From: Ignavibacteriota bacterium
Lineage (GTDB): Bacteria > Bacteroidota > Kapaibacteriia > Palsa-1295
Assembly: GCA_003151215.1 (NCBI GenBank)
Contig: PLXB01000182.1
Span: 323-7,558, forward strand
Direction: 5' to 3'
DNA: 7,236 bases
Part shown: positions 1-5,849 of the stretch, piece after piece
How positions within the stretch are numbered: the first letter of the stretch is position 1
Layout of the letters: every line of letters starts with the position of its first letter
Translations under genes and position numbers: made by a program
The notes under the pieces: generated by a model
What the model was told of the DNA's origin: nothing
Databases searched by the model: none
What the model saw: the letters and a program-made list of their open reading frames with translations, nothing else

Positions 1-30
1 TGTTTTGTTTTTTAATTTATCATCCTATTA

Positions 31-219
31 ACTTCAGTTAAACGAGGACACGAAAATACTACAAGCAGAATCTAAAAAACAATGACATATGTTAAAAACG
101 GGCGTTGATAATTGTCAACGGTAGGTACACTTAAGAATCCATCTCTGACTAATATCAAAATGAACCCTCAGCTTTTTACATACAACAGTAGAAAATCAAC
201 TACTCCTATTACCGACGTA
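31..219 (+). repeat. Diverged direct repeat, copy A: Crp/Fnr-type promoter plus first ~20 codons
   Basis: This stretch aligns with 1389-1577 at a constant offset of 1358 bases, apart from two compensating one-base indels just before the start codon. By eye, most ten-base blocks match at 7-10 positions (roughly three quarters overall); shared blocks include cgaaaatact, gttaaaaac, ggYgttgata, gctttttRca and accgacg. Weaker similarity may extend left to about position 9. The repeat covers the upstream region, the palindrome, the ATG and the start of the reading frame, then stops abruptly near 219. The two copies flank the cyclase gene. Confidence 0.88.
104..119 (+). promoter_or_regulatory. FNR/CRP-like palindrome in the decayed promoter copy
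   Basis: GTTGATAATTGTCAAC is a near-perfect inverted repeat (GTTGA-N6-TCAAC; only the T/G pair at the inner position departs from symmetry). It sits about 40 bp before the remnant ATG at 160, the same relative place as the palindrome at 1462-1477. The spacing and half-sites (TTGAY-N4-RTCAA) are those of Fnr/Crp-family operators. That it is still bound is inference; the gene it once served is truncated. Confidence 0.6.
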
Positions 220-255
220 TACAACTCTTGCTTGAGACAGGTGGGTTGGCCATAA
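160..255 (+). pseudogene. 5' remnant of a Crp/Fnr-like regulator gene
   Basis: From ATG at 160 the frame reads MNPQLFTYNSRKSTTPITD, which lines up without gaps with the first 19 residues of the intact regulator at 1518 (MYEALFAYIRSKSSTPLTD): identities at M1, L5, F6, Y8, K12, S13, T15, P16, T18, D19. Similarity is lost after this point and the frame ends at TAA 253-255, so the sensor and DNA-binding domains are gone. It is a truncated paralogue rather than a functional small protein, although its promoter region is well preserved and it could still be transcribed. No further regulator sequence is recognisable between 220 and the end of the cyclase gene at 335. Confidence 0.8.
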
Positions 256-334
256 GCGGGATTTCGGTCGGACACATTCTGTGTGTTGATCTTTAACCGC
301 CTTACTATACTCATGGTCAAAGGCATTTGGAGGA

Positions 335-1276
335 TTACTTATATGAGCTACCGAGAAGATAAACTGTAATCGGCGAGGAAACACCTTTTAACGTTATCGA
401 TTTTGATACTGCTATGGGAGGGTCGATTAAAATGTTGTACATCTCCTCTGATATTAACAAATCGTTGTCGAGTTCCTTAGTTGCAGTTTGCAGTCTGGAT
501 GCAATATTAACAGGATATCCCATAACCACTGTGTGATTTGCTTTTCCAAGACCAATAGATCCCCATATTACTTTCCCCATGTGAATGCCGATACCTACCC
601 GCATTTTTTGTCGAAAGTGTATAAGAAAGTATGTATCGTTCAAATTGTTCAGGTCGGTAAGTATTTTATAAGCGGCTTCTACAGCTGATTGTGCCGTATA
701 CTTTGCTTTATCATTCTTCGATCCAAAACCAAAAGCTGCATATATGCCATCGCCTGCGGTCTCAATTATTCTACCGCCATGGCTTACAATAATGTTGTGA
801 AAAACAGCAAATAGTTTGCGAATAATATGGATAACATCAAAAGCAAGATGAGTTTCAACAAATGAAGTAAAATTTCTGATATCGAGGAAGAATACAACCA
901 TTTCCATTTCTCTTCCTAACTTTTGTGTTCTGCTACCTGCCCTTTCACCAACATATAGTTGAATGTCTGATTCATCTCGTATAATCCTCTTTAACTTAAT
1001 AGGCCCACCCCTAACATAGGTCTGACAGGCGAGTCTGATGTTGGGTGGGAAATTCATTCTGCTCTTTAACAACTTTTCCTTTTCATTGGGCGGGGTAAGG
1101 TATTCTTCCCCTTCAAGAACCAAAACTCTACATGTAGAACATTGGGCATTGCCCCCGCAGACATGAAAGTGCGAAATACCAGCGCCGAGACTAGCTTCCA
1201 AAAGGGACTGTTCTTCACCTACTAAAACTTCACAATCATCTACGAATTCAACCACGTGTTTATCTTTCTTCTTCAT
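335..1276 (-). CDS. [2Fe-2S] ferredoxin domain fused to a class III nucleotide cyclase
   Basis: About 313 residues from ATG at 1276; an in-frame TTG at 1291 would add five residues and is the weaker start. Neither has a clear ribosome site. The N-terminal ~100 residues form an adrenodoxin-type ferredoxin domain: C40-x5-C46-x2-C49 and a distal C84 (RLACQTYV) supply four cluster ligands. A class III cyclase homology domain follows from ~125: metal-binding D132 (FFLDIRNFT) and D176 (ETAGDGIYAAFG), then GYPVNIASRLQ with N257 and R261 matching the catalytic Asn/Arg. It should make a cyclic mononucleotide from NTP in the cytoplasm, with the cluster as a likely redox or oxygen sensor. The substrate is doubtful: the purine-selecting Lys of adenylyl cyclases is Glu (E172), as in guanylyl cyclases, and the partner Asp/Thr position appears to be Val. 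No membrane segment is seen. It is divergent from the Crp/Fnr-like gene at 1518. An aaaaaaacaat run about 50 bp upstream of its start (minus strand) is also present in the regulator's promoter. Confidence 0.93.
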   Translation of the reverse strand: MKKKDKHVVEFVDDCEVLVGEEQSLLEASLGAGISHFHVCGGNAQCSTCRVLVLEGEEYLTPPNEKEKLLKSRMNFPPNIRLACQTYVRGGPIKLKRIIRDESDIQLYVGERAGSRTQKLGREMEMVVFFLDIRNFTSFVETHLAFDVIHIIRKLFAVFHNIIVSHGGRIIETAGDGIYAAFGFGSKNDKAKYTAQSAVEAAYKILTDLNNLNDTYFLIHFRQKMRVGIGIHMGKVIWGSIGLGKANHTVVMGYPVNIASRLQTATKELDNDLLISEEMYNILIDPPIAVSKSITLKGVSSPITVYLLGSSYK

Positions 1277-1388
1277 AATAGCTATCGCCAATAGTTTGAT
1301 ACTGTTTGTATACTGAAACCTTGGATTGTTTTTTTAGTTTATGAACGGTACATCTCTTTCAAACTCTTTTTAAGTGAAGACCCTTCAA

Positions 1389-1577
1389 ACTTCAGTCTAT
1401 TAAGGTTACGAAAATACTACTATGGGAATCAAAAAAACAATGATAAATGTTAAAAACTGGTGTTGATAAAGATCAACTGTAGGTTCAAGAAAAGACCCCA
1501 ACTCTGACTACTATCAAATGTACGAAGCGCTTTTTGCATACATCAGAAGTAAATCATCAACTCCTCTCACCGACGGA
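1389..1577 (+). repeat. Direct repeat, copy B: promoter and 5' end of the intact Crp/Fnr-like gene
   Basis: Counterpart of 31-219. It contains the upstream region of the regulator gene and its first 20 codons. The best-kept non-coding blocks are cgaaaatact (1409-1418), the A-rich run through gttaaaaac (1431-1457) and tgttgata (1461-1468). Because non-coding parts are conserved as well as the coding start, shared regulatory function or fairly recent duplication is likely. Confidence 0.88.
1462..1477 (+). promoter_or_regulatory. Perfect FNR/CRP-like operator upstream of the regulator gene
   Basis: GTTGATAAAGATCAAC is a perfect inverted repeat with arms GTTGAT/ATCAAC around AAAG, matching the classic Fnr consensus TTGAT-N4-ATCAA. 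Its centre lies about 48 bp before the regulator's ATG at 1518 and about 190 bp before the cyclase ATG on the other strand. The position suits autoregulation by the Crp/Fnr-family product, and possibly co-regulation of the divergent cyclase. Binding is inferred; no clear Bacteroidota-type TTTG/TAnnTTTG promoter could be placed with confidence. Confidence 0.72.
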
Positions 1578-2105
1578 GACATGAGTTTACTAAAGAGTTT
1601 ACTGACGCCTAAAACATTCAGGAAGGGGCAATATTTGCTGGTAGAAGGTGAGGTATGCAAACTCGGCGGGTTCATTGTAAAGGGGGCGATGCGCCAGTAT
1701 ACTGTGGATGAAAAGGGAGCAGAGCACATGGTTCAACTTTTACTTGAGAATTGGTGGGTCGGTGATAAGGAAAGTTTTTCAAAGCAAACTCCCTCGCCTT
1801 TTTATATCGATGCTTGGGAAGATACGGACGTGCTGCTGATCTTAACGAATAGTTTTGATGCATTACGCAGCATCCCGGCTGTCGCCAAAATGCATGACAA
1901 CATTATCGAGACACATGTGGGTGCAATGTACAAGAGGGTGAACGACACCATTAGCCTGACAGCCGAGAAACGTTATGAACATTTGGTACAGACGCATCCC
2001 GAATTCTTACAACGCTTTCCGCAGCGTATCATCGCCTCCTATCTTGGTATTACTAAAGAAACCCTTAGTCGGCTTAGACATAATTATAGAAGAGTTGAGG
2101 TTTAA
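1518..2105 (+). CDS. Crp/Fnr-family transcriptional regulator
   Basis: 195 residues, the usual length for the short Crp/Fnr-like regulators of Bacteroidota. Residues ~10-115 form the cNMP-binding-type beta-barrel (FRKGQYLLVEGE at 34-45, LGGFIVKGAMRQY at 49-61). A dimer helix follows at ~118-148. The C-terminal winged helix-turn-helix contains RFPQRIIASYLGITKETLSR (166-185), the family's recognition helix. The phosphate-binding cassette of true cAMP receptors (GE...RxA) is not recognisable at ~82-105, so cAMP binding is not assured. There is no cysteine cluster like that of Fnr (a single C47), so a direct Fe-S sensor is unlikely. The start is supported by conservation of the ATG in the truncated copy at 160. 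It is transcribed away from the ferredoxin-cyclase and has a palindromic site about 40 bp upstream, suggesting autoregulation. Target genes are unknown. Confidence 0.93.
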   Translation: MYEALFAYIRSKSSTPLTDGDMSLLKSLLTPKTFRKGQYLLVEGEVCKLGGFIVKGAMRQYTVDEKGAEHMVQLLLENWWVGDKESFSKQTPSPFYIDAWEDTDVLLILTNSFDALRSIPAVAKMHDNIIETHVGAMYKRVNDTISLTAEKRYEHLVQTHPEFLQRFPQRIIASYLGITKETLSRLRHNYRRVEV

Positions 2106-2141
2106 CATTCGTCAAGGTTCTCATCCAGGCATTTATATTAG

Positions 2142-2246
2142 CGGTTCTTAGGAGTGTTGTGTAGCGGCGGGATGGTCTTCTACTTTGGCATCACTAAAGG
2201 AACCCTCAACCACGTCCGCAAGAAGTCTATTATCATTTGTCAATAA
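2142..2246 (+). pseudogene. 3' remnant of a Crp/Fnr-like gene (recognition-helix fragment)
   Basis: In the frame ending at TAA 2244-2246, residues FYFGITKGTLNHVRKK (2178-2225) align without gaps to SYLGITKETLSRLRHN of the intact regulator (residues 174-189). The alignment continues upstream through decayed codons to a shared ttctta (Phe-Leu) at 2145-2150, keeping codon spacing. A TAG at 2139-2141 closes the frame upstream and no start or sensor domain is present. The RKK ending resembles other family members more than the neighbour does, so this may derive from a different paralogue rather than a recent copy of the adjacent gene. It is not expected to encode a working protein. Confidence 0.75.
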
Positions 2247-2275
2247 AGTTTTTTACCATTTATCATCGTTTTTTT
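2236..2275 (-). repeat. Inverted partial third copy of the Crp/Fnr promoter element
   Basis: Read on the minus strand from 2275 to 2236, this stretch matches 1431-1470 without gaps at 32 of 40 positions by hand count. It includes the exact run tgataaatg and the TTGA half of the operator; the second operator half is degraded (ttgac-N4-gataa). It overlaps the end of the 3' regulator remnant. Low sequence complexity inflates the match, but the tgataaatgNtaaaaa core is not simple poly-A. Confidence 0.5.
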
Positions 2276-2284
2276 AACGGGGTA

Positions 2285-2318
2285 CTTAGTATTTTCGCGT
2301 TCCTTTTTTAATACTAAG
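2285..2318. promoter_or_regulatory. 9-bp inverted repeat just upstream of the BON gene
   Basis: CTTAGTATT at 2285-2293 is exactly complementary to AATACTAAG at 2310-2318, with a 16-base T-rich spacer. The right arm ends 11 bases before the ATG at 2330, so it could be an operator or a leader hairpin affecting translation of the BON protein. It lacks a following T-run and so is not a good terminator. Function is unproven. Confidence 0.5.
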
Positions 2319-2329
2319 ATAAAACTAAA

Positions 2330-3001
2330 ATGAAAACGAACTTAGAATTACTCAACGACGTCCGGAATGCTCTTGCATGGGAGCCATCATTGGACACGGC
2401 TGAAATTGGCGTGACAGCAAAGGATGGTATTATTACATTAACAGGAACCGTTGACAGTTATTTCAAAAAAGCTGGAGCTGAAAATGCAGCCAAAAGTGTC
2501 GCCGGAGTCTACGCCGTCGTTGAAAAGATTGAAGTGGATTTTAATGAATCCCTAAGAAAGAGTGATAGCGAAATAGCTGACACGGTATTAAATGCTTATA
2601 ATTGGAATAGAGAAATTCCAAAAGGCAACATTTCAGTAACAGTTGAAAGTGGATGGGTTACTCTCGATGGCAATGTTGATTGGCATTACCAAAGAGAGAC
2701 TGCAGAGAAAATGATTCAGTATCTTGATGGTGTAAAAGGTATCTCGAACAATATCAGCATCAAATCTGCAATCCCACGCGAGATAAATCTGAAGCAGATT
2801 GAAAAAGCACTCAGCCGTAATGGGCACATTTACGAAGAAGATATCAACGTATCGGTTTCAGGGTCTACAGTTACCCTAAACGGTACAGTGGAATCGCATC
2901 GTGAAAAGGATACTGCAGAACGTATGGCTTGGAATGCACCTGGTGTCGAGCATGTCGATAATCAAATATTAGTCGAAAATGAATATGAACTCGTAGATTA
3001 A
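2330..3001 (+). CDS. Triple BON-domain protein, cytoplasmic
   Basis: 223 residues made of three tandem BON domains at about 4-70, 77-146 and 151-217. Each has the characteristic beta-turn-beta core: GIITLTGTV (33-41), GWVTLDGNV (108-116) and STVTLNGTV (179-187). These are followed by a helix with an A/T-AE/ENAA pattern and a G-V-x-x-V/I strand. BON modules bind phospholipid or ligands and occur in osmotic-stress proteins such as OsmY. Unlike OsmY this protein begins MKTNLELLND with no signal peptide, so it should stay in the cytoplasm. Such three-domain forms are common in Bacteroidota and are usually linked to stress responses; the exact role here is unknown. Its start follows an A-rich leader and a 9-bp inverted repeat. 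The next gene is 183 bp away, so it is probably transcribed on its own. Confidence 0.93.
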   Translation: MKTNLELLNDVRNALAWEPSLDTAEIGVTAKDGIITLTGTVDSYFKKAGAENAAKSVAGVYAVVEKIEVDFNESLRKSDSEIADTVLNAYNWNREIPKGNISVTVESGWVTLDGNVDWHYQRETAEKMIQYLDGVKGISNNISIKSAIPREINLKQIEKALSRNGHIYEEDINVSVSGSTVTLNGTVESHREKDTAERMAWNAPGVEHVDNQILVENEYELVD

Positions 3002-3075
3002 TTGAAGGTGAGTCAGATTATTTACATGTTCGTTTTGATAGCGGTTTTTTTTTACTGCACATTATATCAGTTGAT

Positions 3076-3111
3076 AGCGCTACTTTTCGTCAAAACGAAA
3101 ATGTCGCTTTT
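3076..3111 (+). terminator. Possible hairpin terminator or leader structure after the BON gene
   Basis: The core stem TTTTCGT (3084-3090)/ACGAAAA (3095-3101) is perfect with a CAAA loop. It can be extended through AC/GT and AGCG/CGCT with small bulges, and four T residues follow (3108-3111). That resembles a weak intrinsic terminator 75-110 bp after the BON stop codon. TTCGTTTTGA at 3029-3038 is exactly complementary to TCAAAACGAA at 3090-3099, so an alternative 10-bp pairing would break the local hairpin. The 9-base string ttgatagcg occurs at both 3035-3043 and 3071-3079. Confidence 0.4.
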
Positions 3112-3184
3112 GAAATAACGCAGTATCCCATTTACTGCCTTTATTATGAGATCACTTTAACCGTATCAGAGAATTGCCACATTT

Positions 3185-5797
3185 ATGAGGCGATATTTTG
3201 TTTTCACTTTTCTCGCGCTTGCATACGTTCACTGTGTTTTTGCACAGGATAGTGCAAGAACCGCTACGGTGACACCTGGTCCGGAATATCGTGCCGGCGT
3301 TGTGCATCGCTTTTTTTTTGGTAGTTTATGGCGCGATCTTTGGTTGACTCCCATTCAGGTTCCTGTACTTGATCTCACGCATTATGCCGGAGGGTTGACT
3401 CCCGGGAAACTCGGCGGCGGCTTGCAGACAAAATCGCTTCACTTTGCAGGCGCCGACGGCAAAGAATATAAATTCCGCTCCATCGATAAAGACCCGAAAA
3501 AAGTGCTGATCACCATGATGCATGAATCGAATGTCATTGATGCAGGCGTCCTGGATTCGCTTCTACCGGAATCAACCGTTGCCGGAATCATGCAAGATCT
3601 GATCGCCACATCCAATCCATGCTCGGCGATCATAACGGCACCGCTCCTGAATGCTGTGGGTATTCTCAATGCGCAGCCGAAGATTTATCTGATGCCCGAT
3701 GATCCCAAGCTCGGCAAATATCAAAAAGATTTCGGAGGAATGCTTGGGACGATAGAAGAAAAACCGCGCGGAGCAACAGAGGACAACGAAGGGTTCGGAG
3801 GAGCTGAGAAAACCATCACAACCGATAAACTTTTTAAGAAACTCGAAGACGACAACAATAGCCGCGTCGATGCAATAGCATTTTTAAAAGCGCGATTGAT
3901 GGATGTCCTGATCGGCGATTGGGATAGACATGTTCAACAATGGACATGGGAGCTCTATACCGATGGGAAGCGATCGACCTATCTTCCTATTCCCACTGAT
4001 CGCGATCAGGCGTTCTGCCGCTATGAAGGCATCGTTCCGTTTTATGTGGCGCAATACGTTCCGCAGATCGAAGATTGCAGTGACTCATATCCTTGGCTTG
4101 CCGATCTAACATGGAGCGGGAGATATCTTGATCGAAGATTTCTTTCCTCAGTTGAACAATCGGTTTGGGATTCGCTGACAACTTTTATAATGATGCGCAT
4201 TACTGATTCCGTGATCTCCGATGCCGTGGATGGAATGCCGGAACCGATGCATGCCGAAGAGGGAAAAAATATCGAGCATGTGATAAAATCGCGTCGGGAT
4301 AAATTGAAAGATGCTGCGAATGAATATTATAATAATCTTGCCCGATGCGTCGATATTCACTTAAGCAATAAGTCGGAGTACGCTGAGATTAATAGGAATG
4401 AAAACAATACGGAAGTTACTATTTTCAGGCGTGATAAGACAACGGGTGATAAAAAAGGCGACCCAATCTATCATCGTACTTTCGATGCAGATCATACTGG
4501 AGAGATCAGATTGTATCTTCTCGGTGGCGAAGATCAGGTTATCATTCGTGGGAATGGCTCCAGTATTTTAGTTCGCATTATTGGCAGCGATGGGAAGAAA
4601 GAATTTTCGGATAGTTCTGATACGGAAGGCAAAACAATTTTGTATGCCGAAGGTGAAACGCAATTCGCTGGTATCGGAGATACAAAAATCAACGCAAAAT
4701 CTTATGCCGAATCTGATACCGAATCCGTTCGCTGGGAGCCTTCGATAGAGGACAGAGGTCATGCATGGTGGGGGTATCCGTGGTTTGGATATACAACAGA
4801 TGATGGGATATTTATTGGTGCCAGCGCAACTCTCTATAATTATGGATTTGGAGATACCCCTTATCAAAATAAAATGACGTTTCATGCCGGTTATGCAACA
4901 GGCGCGAGCAGGTACCGTGCAAGTTACTTAGGTGAATTCCCGAATATTTTAACAGGGACATTTTTGATTTTAGCCCGAGGTTCAGGACTTGAGGTATTAA
5001 ATTATTTCGGAACAGGAAATGAGACAAAATTCGATAAAGGACTCTACACGAATTATTTTTATAAAGTCCGCCAAATACAATTTGCCATCGCTCCTAGGTA
5101 CGATCATAGTTTTCTTTTGAATGGATTAAATATATGGGGTGATGCGAGTGTGCGTTATTTCATGACCGACCCGAATAGCACAACCGATAGTTCTTTTCTG
5201 CGGATGAATAATCCTTATGGCATTGGCAACCTGATTTTCACAACAGTAGGATATGGGCTAAATTATGATTCGCGTGATATTCCCGCTGCGCCAACTAAGG
5301 GAGTCTATATGGCATTCAATGTCCATTCGACTCCGGCAATTATGAATAATAAAGATGCTTATACTAAAATAGGTGGCGATGCACGGATATATCTTTCAGC
5401 CGATATCTTCCATGAAGTCACTCTCGGACTTCGGCTTCGGGGAGAAAAGATTTTCGGGACATATCCATTTTTCGAATCGGCGTTTTTAGGAGGATTGCGT
5501 GATCTTCGAGGCTTTGTGAGGGAGCGGTTTGCCGGAGATGCATCGTTGCTCGGCAACGCCGAACTTCGGATCGGGATCGGATATTTTTCCATTCTGATGC
5601 CTGGCATCTGGGGTCTCTCGATTTTCAGCGATGAGGGAAGAGTATATGCTTCCGGCGAAACATCGAATCTGTGGCATAATTCATTTGGCGGTGGCATCTG
5701 GCTGGCGCCGCTCGGAAGGGCAAATACTATCAGTCTCGCCGTAGGAAAGTCAACAGAATCATTGCTCGCATATTTCTCGACTGGGTTTACATTTTGA
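3185..5797 (+). CDS. Exported kinase-like domain fused to an Omp85/BamA-type outer-membrane barrel
   Basis: 870 residues. A signal peptide (MRR, hydrophobic core 4-19, cleavage after VFA at 20) directs export. Residues ~50-400 resemble the long region found between metallophosphatase and barrel in some Bacteroidota outer-membrane proteins. They carry motifs reminiscent of CotH/HipA/PI-kinase-like folds: a Gly-rich stretch GKLGGGLQTKSL (74-85) before YKFRSIDKD (95-103), GDWDRHVQQWTWE (244-256), and LPIPTDRDQAF (267-277) like catalytic and metal-binding Asp motifs. Residues ~405-515 look beta-rich. From ~525 to 870 is a 16-strand-type Omp85 barrel, with GLNYDSRDIP (691-700), the lid-loop signature LRGF (774-777) in GGLRDLRGFVRERF, and a C-terminal Phe. 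No metallophosphatase domain precedes it and no POTRA domain is evident. The role is unknown; surface or periplasmic phosphotransfer, or assembly/transport of a partner, are guesses. The HD-PycTM gene starts 52 bp downstream on the same strand and may be co-transcribed. Confidence 0.88.
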   Translation: MRRYFVFTFLALAYVHCVFAQDSARTATVTPGPEYRAGVVHRFFFGSLWRDLWLTPIQVPVLDLTHYAGGLTPGKLGGGLQTKSLHFAGADGKEYKFRSIDKDPKKVLITMMHESNVIDAGVLDSLLPESTVAGIMQDLIATSNPCSAIITAPLLNAVGILNAQPKIYLMPDDPKLGKYQKDFGGMLGTIEEKPRGATEDNEGFGGAEKTITTDKLFKKLEDDNNSRVDAIAFLKARLMDVLIGDWDRHVQQWTWELYTDGKRSTYLPIPTDRDQAFCRYEGIVPFYVAQYVPQIEDCSDSYPWLADLTWSGRYLDRRFLSSVEQSVWDSLTTFIMMRITDSVISDAVDGMPEPMHAEEGKNIEHVIKSRRDKLKDAANEYYNNLARCVDIHLSNKSEYAEINRNENNTEVTIFRRDKTTGDKKGDPIYHRTFDADHTGEIRLYLLGGEDQVIIRGNGSSILVRIIGSDGKKEFSDSSDTEGKTILYAEGETQFAGIGDTKINAKSYAESDTESVRWEPSIEDRGHAWWGYPWFGYTTDDGIFIGASATLYNYGFGDTPYQNKMTFHAGYATGASRYRASYLGEFPNILTGTFLILARGSGLEVLNYFGTGNETKFDKGLYTNYFYKVRQIQFAIAPRYDHSFLLNGLNIWGDASVRYFMTDPNSTTDSSFLRMNNPYGIGNLIFTTVGYGLNYDSRDIPAAPTKGVYMAFNVHSTPAIMNNKDAYTKIGGDARIYLSADIFHEVTLGLRLRGEKIFGTYPFFESAFLGGLRDLRGFVRERFAGDASLLGNAELRIGIGYFSILMPGIWGLSIFSDEGRVYASGETSNLWHNSFGGGIWLAPLGRANTISLAVGKSTESLLAYFSTGFTF

Positions 5798-5849
5798 TTG
5801 GTACGGAAATTCTTTTACAGATTGGTAAGCATTTCAGAAAATACTATAT

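Noticed and set aside
272..284. Small hairpin ACACA-TTC-TGTGT considered as the cyclase terminator
   Set aside because: The stem is only 5 bp and no T-run follows on the minus strand, so a terminator cannot be supported.
196..384. 62-residue minus-strand open frame overlapping the 3' end of the cyclase gene
   Set aside because: It overlaps the decayed regulator repeat and the cyclase end, has no recognisable domain, and its composition looks like chance.
488..688. 66-residue plus-strand frame inside the cyclase gene
   Set aside because: It lies wholly antisense to well-conserved cyclase catalytic sequence.
1277..1291. TTG start at 1291 for the cyclase
   Set aside because: It adds only five residues of no domain value and has no ribosome site; the ATG at 1276 is simpler, though TTG is not excluded.
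1518..2105. Calling the regulator a true cAMP receptor (Crp) or an Fe-S Fnr
   Set aside because: The cAMP phosphate-binding cassette is not recognisable and there is no N-terminal cysteine cluster, so only family-level naming is justified.
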